From Polaromonas sp. YR568 (lineage in GTDB: Bacteria > Pseudomonadota > Gammaproteobacteria > Burkholderiales > Burkholderiaceae_C): a stretch of DNA of 64,000 nucleotides. Positions 16,742 to 24,243 of the stretch are shown piece after piece. Position numbers and translations under genes: made by a program. How positions within the stretch are numbered: the first letter of the stretch is position 1; each line of letters begins with the position of its first letter. The notes under the pieces are model-generated. The model did no database searches and had not been told where the DNA came from. It saw only the letters and a program-made list of their open reading frames with translations. The DNA lies in NCBI RefSeq assembly GCF_900116715.1, contig NZ_FPBM01000013.1:1-64000 (forward strand), in the 5' to 3' direction.

Positions 16742-17935
16742 TCAGCCCGCCGAGCGCTTTTGCAGGATGTCGAAGGCCGGCAGCGTCTTGCCTTCCAGCA
16801 CTTCCAGAAAGGCGCCGCCGCCGGTCGAGATGTAATCGACCTGCTTTTCAATGCCGTATTTGGCGATGGCGGCCAGGGTGTCGCCGCCGCCGGCGATCGA
16901 AAACGCGCTGCTGTCGGCAATTGCGCGGGCAATGCCTTCAGTGCCCTTGGCGAAGGCGTCGAACTCAAACACGCCGACCGGGCCGTTCCAGACGATGGTG
17001 CCGGCCGCCTTGAGCTGGGCCGCCAGGCGGGCGGTGGTTTGCGGGCCGATGTCCAGGATCAGGTCGTCATCGGCGACGTCGGTAGCCGCTTTGACGGTGG
17101 CCGGCGCATCGGGGGCAAAGGTTTTGGCGGTAACCACATCGGTCGGGATAGGCACCTCGGCGCCGCGCGCCTTCATGGCGTCGATCACGGCCTTGGCTTC
17201 GGCCAGCAAGTCGGCTTCGGCCAGGCTTTTGCCGATTTTCAAACCGGCAGCCAGCATGAAGGTATTGGCGATGCCGCCGCCCACGATGAGCTGGTCGACG
17301 TTGTCGGCCAGTGATTTGAGGATGGTGAGCTTGGTCGAGACCTTGCTGCCGGCCACGATGGCGACCAGCGGCCTGCGCGGGCTGGAGAGGGCTTTGGAGA
17401 TGGCGTCCATCTCGGCGGCCAGCAGCGGGCCGGCGCTGGCCACGGGCGCGTATTGCGCAATGCCGTAGGTGGAGGCTTCGGCGCGGTGCGCGGTGCCGAA
17501 AGCATCGTGCACAAAAATGTCGCACAGCGCGGCCATCTTGCGGGCGAGTTCTTCGCTGTTTTTCTTCTCGCCCTTGTTGAGGCGGCAGTTCTCCAGCATC
17601 ACCACCTGGCCGGGCTTCACGTCCACGCCGTCGACCCAGCCGGAGGCCAGCGGGATGTCGCGCTTCATCAGCTCACCCAGGCGCCTGGCCACTGGCGCCA
17701 GCGAATCCGCCGGCTTGAACTCACCCTCCACAGGCCGCCCGAGGTGGGAAGTCACCATCACCGCCGCACCGGCGTCCAGCGCCATCTGGATGCAGGGAAT
17801 CGACGCACGGATGCGCGTGTCTTCGGTGATGTTGCCCTTGTCGTCTTGCGGCACGTTGAGGTCGGCACGGATAAAAACGCGCTGGCCGGCAGCCTTGCCG
17901 CTGGCACACAGGTCGGAGAAACGGATGAAGTTCAT
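16742..17935 (-). CDS. pgk: Phosphoglycerate kinase
   Basis: Transfers the acyl phosphate of 1,3-bisphosphoglycerate to ADP. The 397 residues include [14 protein letters not shown] near the N-terminus, the substrate-binding HLGRP, the nucleotide-binding [10 protein letters not shown] and the C-terminal GGGDTLAA loop. The ATG at 17935 (MNFIRFSDL) gives the family start; the open frame extends to 18025 but the extra 30 residues are unlike Pgk and would cross the hairpin at 17959-17984. pyk follows downstream on the same strand. Confidence 0.95.
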   Translation of the reverse strand: MNFIRFSDLCASGKAAGQRVFIRADLNVPQDDKGNITEDTRIRASIPCIQMALDAGAAVMVTSHLGRPVEGEFKPADSLAPVARRLGELMKRDIPLASGWVDGVDVKPGQVVMLENCRLNKGEKKNSEELARKMAALCDIFVHDAFGTAHRAEASTYGIAQYAPVASAGPLLAAEMDAISKALSSPRRPLVAIVAGSKVSTKLTILKSLADNVDQLIVGGGIANTFMLAAGLKIGKSLAEADLLAEAKAVIDAMKARGAEVPIPTDVVTAKTFAPDAPATVKAATDVADDDLILDIGPQTTARLAAQLKAAGTIVWNGPVGVFEFDAFAKGTEGIARAIADSSAFSIAGGGDTLAAIAKYGIEKQVDYISTGGGAFLEVLEGKTLPAFDILQKRSAG

Positions 17936-17952
17936 GAAGGGGCTCGCAGAAT

Positions 17953-17984
17953 GAAAAAGGCTTTGGGCTAAAGCGCCCAAAGCC
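17953..17984 (-). terminator. Terminator-like hairpin in the pgk leader
   Basis: On the minus strand GGCTTTGGGC and GCCCAAAGCC (10 bp, 6-base loop) are followed directly by TTTTTC. It lies only 18 bases upstream of the pgk ATG. It could end transcripts arriving from azlCD, or act as a leader attenuator, because a good -10 box sits just upstream of it. Confidence 0.7.
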
Positions 17985-17988
17985 CTAA

Positions 17989-17994
17989 ATTGTA
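17989..17994 (-). promoter_or_regulatory. Candidate -10 box for pgk
   Basis: The minus strand reads TACAAT, five of six matches to TATAAT. No convincing -35 hexamer is seen at 16-18 bases. If used, transcription would begin about at the first G of the terminator-like hairpin, so the pgk mRNA would open with that stem. Confidence 0.35.
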
Positions 17995-18062
17995 GGTGGC
18001 TGGAAACACCCGACTCGTCAGACAAGGCCGGGGGTGCGCCCCAATTTCAGCATGAGCCGCGG

Positions 18063-18140
18063 GACTGGCTTTGCCAGACCGCAGGCGGGCGGCCCCCTCG
18101 GGGGGCAGGGAGCTACACGAAGTGAGCGACCGTGGGGGCC
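18063..18140. repeat. GC-rich dispersed repeat, copy 3
   Basis: Reads GACTGGCTTTGCCAGACCGC, then GGGCGGCCCCCTCGGGGGGC, then CTACACGAAGTGAG and CCGTGGGGGCC. The centre matches copy 2 over about 24 bases and the CTACACGAAGTGAG box matches copy 1. It ends 4 bases before the azlD stop codon, so, like copy 2, it sits exactly at the 3' end of a minus-strand gene. Confidence 0.7.
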
Positions 18141-18144
18141 ATAT

Positions 18145-18480
18145 TCACCAGCCAAGCCCCATATGCAGCGGCAAATACACCGCCATCCCAGCCAGAATGG
18201 TGCCCAGCACGCCGTGCCGCCAGTAATACCAGGCCGTGCCGGCGAGCACGGCAAAGAGCCGCGCGTCTTTCCAGGTCGCAATGAAATGGCCCTGCGTCAT
18301 GACCATTTCCGGCACGATCACGGCGGCCAGTGCCGCGATGGGCGCGTAGTGCAGGCCGCGCTGCGCCCAGCCGGGCAGCGTCCAGGGTTTGCTGGAGAGG
18401 AAAAAGAAGGAGCGTGTGATGACGGTCATCAGCGTCATGCCGATGATGGTGACCACCGTCCAGAGATCGGTCTGGTTCAT
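18145..18480 (-). CDS. azlD: AzlD family branched-chain amino-acid export subunit
   Basis: A 111-residue membrane protein with about four hydrophobic segments, the small partner of AzlC. TVITRSFFF and the central ALAAVIVPEM are typical of AzlD. The ATG at 18480 overlaps the azlC stop by 4 bases, so the two subunits are translationally coupled. AzlCD (YgaZH in E. coli) exports valine and related amino acids; the substrate here is inferred. A GC-rich repeat begins directly after the stop. Confidence 0.9.
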   Translation of the reverse strand: MNQTDLWTVVTIIGMTLMTVITRSFFFLSSKPWTLPGWAQRGLHYAPIAALAAVIVPEMVMTQGHFIATWKDARLFAVLAGTAWYYWRHGVLGTILAGMAVYLPLHMGLGW

Positions 18481-19220
18481 GCGGCGTCTCCGGTGCCGGG
18501 GGCGGGCGCGGCAGGTTTGGCCGGCGCTTTTTCGAGCAGCAGGCAGACCGCGACGGCGGCGGCGATAGCCACCAGGATGTTGAGCTTGAGCGGCAGCGCG
18601 AAAGTAGCCACAGCGGCCGCACCGGCGATGCCGGCCGACACCGCGCGCAGTCGGGTGGTGGCCAGTGAGCACATGATGCCCAGCAGGGCCAGGATACCGG
18701 CAAAGCCCAGGCCCCAGGACAGCGGGATGGAATTGGCCAGCGCAATTCCCACCAGCGTGGCACCCACCCAGCTGACCCAGCTCATGCCGCAGCTGCCGAC
18801 CCAATAGGCGTCTTGCGCTTCGATGCCGGCGGCGTCGGTGGCCGGGTGCGGGTAGCGTTTGGTAAACAGCACGTAGTTCAGGTCGGCCATGCCGTAGCCG
18901 CTGGCCATGCGCCGCCACAGGCTTTGGTGCATCACATAAGGACGCAGGTGGGCGCTGAACACCATAAAGCGCAGGTTGACGCAAAAGGAGGTGGCCAGAA
19001 TCACCCACATGGGCGCGCCGGCCACGATGAGCGGCAGGGCCGCCAGCTGCGAGCTGCCCGCAAACACCAGGATGGCCATCAGCAAGACTTCGGTAAGGCT
19101 CATGCCCGACTTGACCATGGCCACACCCGTCATCAGGCCCCAGGCGGCAATGCCCGGCGCGACGGCGGCGAGCTCACTCACCCCCACGCGGAAGTCGGGG
19201 TGCTTGAACAATGCTTTCAC
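18477..19220 (-). CDS. azlC: AzlC family branched-chain amino-acid export subunit
   Basis: A 247-residue inner-membrane protein, the large subunit of the AzlCD exporter. It shows the family segments GVAMVKSGMSLTEVLLM, FAGSSQLAALPL and the NLRFMVFSAHLRP stretch, with about seven membrane spans and an Ala/Pro-rich cytoplasmic tail. It precedes azlD with a 4-base overlap and follows fmt by 16 bases on the same strand. Confidence 0.9.
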   Translation of the reverse strand: MKALFKHPDFRVGVSELAAVAPGIAAWGLMTGVAMVKSGMSLTEVLLMAILVFAGSSQLAALPLIVAGAPMWVILATSFCVNLRFMVFSAHLRPYVMHQSLWRRMASGYGMADLNYVLFTKRYPHPATDAAGIEAQDAYWVGSCGMSWVSWVGATLVGIALANSIPLSWGLGFAGILALLGIMCSLATTRLRAVSAGIAGAAAVATFALPLKLNILVAIAAAVAVCLLLEKAPAKPAAPAPGTGDAA

Positions 19221-19236
19221 AAAACCTTCTTTCTAC

Positions 19237-20223
19237 TCATACCGATTGGCGGGCCTGCGGCTGGCTGAATATCATGCCGGGCCGGATATCAAAGCCCCGC
19301 AGAAAATCAGCCGCATCCAGCGCCTTGCCCCCGGCTTTTTGCAGGCGTCTCACGCGCAGCACGCCATCGGCCGCAGCAATGTCCACGCCTTCGGCGCCGG
19401 CGGCCAGCACCTGGCCCGGCTGCGCACCTGCCGGCAGCGCCGCGCCGGCTAACACTTCAGCCTGCCAGAACTTGAGCGTCTGCCCTTCCAGCACGCCGGC
19501 GGCGCCCGGGAAGGGGTTGAAAGCGCGGATGCGGCGCTCAATCGCGGCCACGCTTTGCGTCCAGTCGGTCAGGGCTTCGTGTTTTTCAATTTTGTGGGCG
19601 TAGGTGACGCCCTCTGCCGGCTGGACGGCCGGCTTGAAGCCACCGCAAGCGGCGAGTTCCAGCGCCTCGACGATAAGGCGTCCGCCCAGATCGGACAACC
19701 GGTCGTGCAGCGTGCCTGTGGTGTCTTGCGGCACGATCCGGAGTTTCTCGCCGAGCAGCATGTCGCCGGTGTCCAGCCCGGCATCCATCTGCATGATGGT
19801 GACGCCGGTTTCGGTGTCGCCGGCTTCGATGGCGCGGTGAATCGGCGCGGCGCCGCGCCAGCGCGGCAGCAGCGAGGCGTGGATATTCAAGCAGCCCAGC
19901 CTGGGCGCATCCAGAACCCACTGAGGAAGAATCAGGCCATAAGCCGCGACCACCATCACGTCAGCCTGCGCGGCAGCAATGGCCTCGCGGGCTGCGGCGG
20001 CGTCATCAGGGAATTTGCCATCGAGCCGCAAGCTGCGGGGCTGTGCGACGGCGACGTGGGCGCTTTCAGCCCATTGCTTGACGGGCGACGCCTGCAGCTT
20101 CATGCCGCGGCCGGCGGGGCGGTCGGGCTGGGTCAGGACAAGAGGGATGTCAAAACCGGCTGCATGCAGTTTTTCCAGGGCCACACGGGCAAACTCTGGG
20201 GTACCTGCAAAAATAACGCGCAT
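19237..20223 (-). CDS. fmt: Methionyl-tRNA formyltransferase
   Basis: Formylates initiator Met-tRNA using 10-formyltetrahydrofolate. The 328 residues start [12 protein letters not shown] and carry the folate/catalytic segment [16 protein letters not shown] with Asn and His of the N-H-D triad, and [17 protein letters not shown]-terminal OB-like domain for tRNA binding completes normal length. It follows def on the same strand after 114 bases, the common def-fmt arrangement that couples addition and removal of the formyl group. Confidence 0.95.
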   Translation of the reverse strand: MRVIFAGTPEFARVALEKLHAAGFDIPLVLTQPDRPAGRGMKLQASPVKQWAESAHVAVAQPRSLRLDGKFPDDAAAAREAIAAAQADVMVVAAYGLILPQWVLDAPRLGCLNIHASLLPRWRGAAPIHRAIEAGDTETGVTIMQMDAGLDTGDMLLGEKLRIVPQDTTGTLHDRLSDLGGRLIVEALELAACGGFKPAVQPAEGVTYAHKIEKHEALTDWTQSVAAIERRIRAFNPFPGAAGVLEGQTLKFWQAEVLAGAALPAGAQPGQVLAAGAEGVDIAAADGVLRVRRLQKAGGKALDAADFLRGFDIRPGMIFSQPQARQSV

Positions 20224-20337
20224 GGGGTCCGATTCTAAGGACTCTCAGGGAAATCCCGCGGCGCAGGCCGCAAAGCCCCGCATCCCCGAACGCATCCCGC
20301 ATGCATGGCCGGCAGCCCCGGCACGCGGGGCTGGCAC

Positions 20338-20859
20338 TTAACGAACAGCGTCGCGCTCTTCGTCCTTTTTCTGCTTGATCATCTTGGTCTTGATGCGGTT
20401 GCGCTTGAGCGGCGACAGGTATTCGACAAACACCTTGCCCATCAAATGATCCATTTCATGCTGGATGCAGACAGCCAGCATGCCTTCGGCTTCATGCACC
20501 TGGAGCTTTCCGTCCAGGTTGAGCGCCTGCACCTTGATGGCGATGGAGCGCTCCACGCCGTCATAAATGCCGGGCACCGAGAGGCAGCCTTCGTCGCCCA
20601 CACGGGTTTCTTCGCTGGCCCAGGTGATTTCGGGGTTGATCAGCACCAAGGGCTGGTCGCGGGTTTCGCTCACGTCGATGACGATCAGGCGCTCATGCAC
20701 GTTCACCTGGGTGGCCGCCAGGCCTATGCCCTCCGCGCCGTACATGGTCTCAAGCATGTCGTCGACCAGCTTGCGCAGGCGTGCGTCCACAGCCGCCACG
20801 GGTTTGGCCACCGTGTGCAGGCGGGGGTCTGGATAACGAAGAATGGTCAGCTGGCTCAT
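20338..20859 (-). CDS. def: Peptide deformylase
   Basis: A metalloenzyme that removes formyl from nascent proteins. All three motifs are present in 173 residues: GIGLAATQV (about 44-52), EGCLSVP (about 88-94, metal-binding Cys) and QHEMDHLMG (about 132-140, two His ligands and catalytic Glu). A basic C-terminal tail ([14 protein letters not shown]) may help bind the ribosome. It is divergent from the LysM gene. Confidence 0.96.
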   Translation of the reverse strand: MSQLTILRYPDPRLHTVAKPVAAVDARLRKLVDDMLETMYGAEGIGLAATQVNVHERLIVIDVSETRDQPLVLINPEITWASEETRVGDEGCLSVPGIYDGVERSIAIKVQALNLDGKLQVHEAEGMLAVCIQHEMDHLMGKVFVEYLSPLKRNRIKTKMIKQKKDEERDAVR

Positions 20860-20952
20860 GGGGAAGGCAAGGGCAAAGGGAGGGATGTGGGAGAGATGTC
20901 GCTATTTTCGCCACTTTTCCCGGTTTTTCAGCATCCCAATATTCCCAGAATC

Positions 20953-20971
20953 GCTTAATCGTTGCTTAATC
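20953..20971. repeat. GCTTAATC direct repeat in def/LysM intergenic region
   Basis: GCTTAATC occurs at 20953-20960 and 20964-20971, an 11-base period, about one helical turn, in the AT-rich 228-base divergent region between def and the LysM gene. This could be a tandem protein-binding site or chance. I see nothing else firm in this intergenic stretch. Confidence 0.35.
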
Positions 20972-21087
20972 AAGGGCTTAGGTACAAAATCGTTAGTGAT
21001 TTATCAAGATATAGACGCGGCTTTTTCTGCCCGGTTTCACCCGGGTAGTGTCTGCCAGCCTCATAAAAGCGCCGAGGGCTTACAAAG

Positions 21088-22314
21088 ATGCAAACAATTT
21101 TTGGTCGTTTCAGTCAAATTTCAATAGCCACCGCCGCCCTCCTGGGCGTGACAGCCGGCCTGCATGCCCAGAATTTCCCCATTACCCCCGCCCAGAAGGC
21201 CACGGCCAACCAGGTCGCCCAGGCGGGCGTCCCCCTGAGCGAGCTGGCGCCGAACGCGCCGGACAACTACACCGTCAAGCGGGGCGACACGCTGTGGGCG
21301 ATTTCCGGCATCTTCCTCAAAAGCCCCTGGCGCTGGCCCGAGCTGTGGGGCATGAACCTGCAGGACATCAGCAACCCGCACCGTATTTACCCCGGCCAGC
21401 AGCTCTACCTCGACAAGACCGGCGGTCGCGCCGTCTTGCGCACGCAGCAGGCCAGCTCCAGCGAGGGCCCGCCCTCAGACACCATCCGGGTGTCGCCGCG
21501 CACCCGCTATGAAACACTGGCGGACACGTCCATCCCCGCGCTGTCCCCCAACGCCATCGAGCCATTCCTGGCGGAAGCCATCATTGTTGACGGCGCCGCT
21601 TTCGCCCGCGCACCCCGTATCGTGGCGGCCCAGGAAGGGCGCGTACTGCTCAGCCGTGGCGACCGGGCCTATGCCCGCGGCGAATATGTCGGAGGCGTCC
21701 CTACCGGCAAACCGCTGAGTGATGCCAAGGGCCAGCCCCTCGACTACCGTGTTTACCGCGACGCCACGGCCCTGAAGGACCCGACGACCAACGAAATCCT
21801 CGGTTACGAGGCCCAGTACATCGGCAAGGCCGAATTGATGCGCGGCGAATCCGTCGCGCAAGTGACGGGCAAAGACGGCAAAGCACAAACAGAAATTGTT
21901 CCCGCCACCATTGACATCACTGCCACCAAAGAAGAAATGAGAATCGGCGACCGCCTGGCCCCCGAACCTCCCAGGGAATTGGTGGGCTATGTGCCGCACG
22001 CGCCAGCAACCCCGATTACCGGCCAGATTGTGTCAATTTACGGCAATGCAGTGGCGAGCGCATCGGAAAATCAGGTCGTGGTGATCAACCGCGGCGCCAG
22101 AGACGGGCTCGAACGCGGCCACGTGATGGCGATCCTCAAAGACGGCGAAAGGCTTGCCGACAAAACCGACAGCGCGCGGCCGCAGATCAAGCTGCCGAAT
22201 GAACGCAACGGCCTGATGATGGTGTTCCGCACCTTCGACAGGCTGTCGTATGCGCTGGTTCTGCAGATCACCGACGGTGTGAAAGTCGGCGACCGGTTTA
22301 GCAATCCCAACTGA
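21088..22314 (+). CDS. Exported LysM-domain protein
   Basis: A 408-residue protein with a signal peptide (about 1-27, ending LHAQ), a LysM peptidoglycan-binding domain at about 56-108 (YTVKRGDTLWAISGIFL, PHRIYPGQQLYL) and a long C-terminal region with a QVVVINRGARDGLERGHV segment similar in style to the C-terminal fold seen in FlgT-like envelope proteins. It precedes dprA and smg, an arrangement common in beta- and gammaproteobacteria. It probably anchors to the cell wall; no enzymatic motif is seen. Confidence 0.85.
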   Translation: MQTIFGRFSQISIATAALLGVTAGLHAQNFPITPAQKATANQVAQAGVPLSELAPNAPDNYTVKRGDTLWAISGIFLKSPWRWPELWGMNLQDISNPHRIYPGQQLYLDKTGGRAVLRTQQASSSEGPPSDTIRVSPRTRYETLADTSIPALSPNAIEPFLAEAIIVDGAAFARAPRIVAAQEGRVLLSRGDRAYARGEYVGGVPTGKPLSDAKGQPLDYRVYRDATALKDPTTNEILGYEAQYIGKAELMRGESVAQVTGKDGKAQTEIVPATIDITATKEEMRIGDRLAPEPPRELVGYVPHAPATPITGQIVSIYGNAVASASENQVVVINRGARDGLERGHVMAILKDGERLADKTDSARPQIKLPNERNGLMMVFRTFDRLSYALVLQITDGVKVGDRFSNPN

Positions 22315-22437
22315 CGTCGCCGGTAGCGGTGCGCCCGGGGCGACGCTTGCACAGGGCAAGGCGCGCGGTGCTTGGGCTGGCCGGTCCCTTTTGGCCGGCC
22401 GCACACTTTGCCGACGCTTCACACAGAAACCACTGAC

Positions 22438-23586
22438 TTGGATACGCAAGAGCTTAGGGCCTGGCTACGCCTGACCCTGTCTCCCGGAATCGGGAACAAC
22501 ACCGCACGCAAACTGCTGGCCACCTTCGGGTCGGCGCAGGCCATTTTTGCGCAGAGCGCCGATGCCTTGGGGCAGATGGGCACTGGCAAGCTCGTCAAGG
22601 CGGTTCAGACCGAACCACCCGGTTTGGAGGCCTTGCTGACAACCACCCTGGAATGGCTGCACGCCGAAGATGACCGCCTGATTGCCACACTGGGCGATGC
22701 GGCGTATCCCGCGGACCTGCTCAATATCGAAGATCCGCCCCTGATGCTTTACATGCTGGGCGCGCGTGCAAAGAAAGTGCTCACCGCCGGCCACAACACG
22801 GCGCCTCACATTGCCATCGTCGGAAGCCGCAATCCGACGCCGCAAGGAGAAACCAATGCACGGCAGTTCGCCAGGGCTTTCGGCAGTGCCGGCCTGTGCG
22901 TGGTGTCCGGCCTGGCCCTGGGCATTGATGGTGCGGCGCACGACGGCGCGCTGCTGGGAGGCGGGGACACCATCGCGGTGGTCGGCACCGGCCTGGACCG
23001 GGTGTATCCCAAAAAGCACCTGGCGCTGGCTCACCGGATTGCCCAGCAGGGCATGATCATCAGCGAGTTTCCCCTCGGCACCCCTCCGCTCACGGCAAAT
23101 TTTCCGAAGCGAAACCGCATCATCTCCGGCTTGTCTCTGGGCACGCTGGTCGTCGAGGCGGCGCTGCAGTCCGGCTCGCTGATCACGGCTCGCCTGGCGG
23201 CGGATCAGGGCAAGGAGGTTTTTGCCATCCCCGGCTCCATTCACTCGCCGCAGTCACGCGGTTGCCATGCGCTTCTCAAGCAAGGTGCAAAGCTCGTGGA
23301 AGTGGCGCAGGACGTGCTCGAGGAATTGAATCTCATGGCCACCGCCACAAGGCCTCTTGCAACCGGCACACAAGATGATGGCGATGACGAGGCAGAGGCA
23401 GAAGAGACCTGCGCCGAAACGCCTCTATTGCAGGCATTGGGGTTTGATGCCGTGAGCCTGGACGCACTGCAGGCGCGAACCGGTCTTGATACGGCGCGGC
23501 TGCAGGCGCAATTGCTGGAGCTTGAACTCGAGGGGCGGCTTGCGCGCCTGCCCGGCGGCTTGTTCCAGCGCCTGGCCGCCGGCTGA
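22438..23586 (+). CDS. dprA: DNA-processing protein DprA/Smf
   Basis: DprA binds incoming single-stranded DNA and loads RecA during natural transformation. The Rossmann-like core shows HIAIVGSRNPTP, VVSGLALGIDGAAH, AVVGTGLDRVYP and FPKRNRIISGLSLG; a C-terminal winged-helix-like domain follows. No in-frame ATG precedes the conserved region, so a TTG at 22438 (then DTQELRAWL) was chosen, giving 382 residues. Another TTG at 22372 is possible. No clear Shine-Dalgarno is seen. Presence of dprA is compatible with competence but does not prove it. Confidence 0.9.
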   Translation: MDTQELRAWLRLTLSPGIGNNTARKLLATFGSAQAIFAQSADALGQMGTGKLVKAVQTEPPGLEALLTTTLEWLHAEDDRLIATLGDAAYPADLLNIEDPPLMLYMLGARAKKVLTAGHNTAPHIAIVGSRNPTPQGETNARQFARAFGSAGLCVVSGLALGIDGAAHDGALLGGGDTIAVVGTGLDRVYPKKHLALAHRIAQQGMIISEFPLGTPPLTANFPKRNRIISGLSLGTLVVEAALQSGSLITARLAADQGKEVFAIPGSIHSPQSRGCHALLKQGAKLVEVAQDVLEELNLMATATRPLATGTQDDGDDEAEAEETCAETPLLQALGFDAVSLDALQARTGLDTARLQAQLLELELEGRLARLPGGLFQRLAAG

Positions 23587-23628
23587 TACCGCCGCGCTTC
23601 GCGTCTGGCAAAGGTCTGGCAAGTGCGC

Positions 23629-23659
23629 TTGACACACCGGCCTGCATCTGCGTTATATT
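23629..23659 (+). promoter_or_regulatory. Candidate sigma-70 promoter for smg
   Basis: TTGACA at 23629-23634 is a perfect -35 box. TATATT at 23654-23659 is a good -10 with 19 bases between, or TTATAT with 18. The expected start site is within a base or two of the smg ATG at 23666, which would make a leaderless mRNA. Confidence 0.6.
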
Positions 23660-23665
23660 GGGTAC

Positions 23666-24187
23666 ATGTTTGAAGTACTGGTGTACGTCTACGAGAACTA
23701 CTGGCAAGGTGACGCTTGCCCCGAACTTCAGCGACTCAGCCGCAAACTCACGGCGGCGGGATTTGACGCCGAAGAAATACAAGCCGCCCTTGTGTGGCTT
23801 GACGGCCTGAATGTCGCGGCCCAGGGCACACAAATCAGCCTTCCCGCCAAGACACCGGAGGGCCCGGAACCTGCCACCTCCAATGTTCTTGCCCACCCGA
23901 TTCAAGCGCAATCCGCAGGCAGCCTGCGCGTCTATTCGGTGGCAGAACAAGTGCACCTGGGTGCGCAAAGCCTGGGATTTGTGAGTTTTCTCGAATCATC
24001 AGGCGTGCTGCCGCCCCATATGCGTGAGATCGTGATTGACCGTGCCATGGCGGCGCCGGGCGACCCGGTCACGCTGGACGACCTGAAGATCATCGTCCTC
24101 ATGGTGTACTGGAGTTTCGGCGAAGAACCCGACGCACTCGTGCTGGACGAGCTTTGCGACGACACGGAATTTCGCCTGGCGCACTGA
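23666..24187 (+). CDS. smg: Smg family protein (DUF494)
   Basis: A 173-residue cytoplasmic protein of the Smg/DUF494 family, found next to dprA in many beta- and gammaproteobacteria; its molecular function is not established. Recognisable segments are MFEVLVYVYENYW at the start, LTAAGFDAEEIQAALVWL, and the C-terminal LKIIVLMVYWSFG. No Shine-Dalgarno is obvious before the ATG. It is convergent with the DUF1631 gene. Confidence 0.88.
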   Translation: MFEVLVYVYENYWQGDACPELQRLSRKLTAAGFDAEEIQAALVWLDGLNVAAQGTQISLPAKTPEGPEPATSNVLAHPIQAQSAGSLRVYSVAEQVHLGAQSLGFVSFLESSGVLPPHMREIVIDRAMAAPGDPVTLDDLKIIVLMVYWSFGEEPDALVLDELCDDTEFRLAH

Positions 24188-24218
24188 GCATTGGCCTTGC
24201 GCCATTCGGGGCCAATGC
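24188..24218. terminator. Hairpin between convergent smg and DUF1631 genes
   Basis: GCATTGGCC (24188-24196) pairs with GGCCAATGC (24210-24218), a perfect 9-bp stem with a 13-base loop starting directly after the smg stop. There is no T run on either strand, so it may be a 3'-end stabiliser or a weak bidirectional terminator. Confidence 0.45.
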
Positions 24219-24243
24219 GCCCCACCTCAACCTCTGAATAGAC

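Noticed and set aside
21105-21150. Possible element copy at the start of the LysM gene (CAATAGCC)
   Set aside because: Similarity stops after about 10 bases in either orientation; it is ordinary signal-peptide coding sequence.
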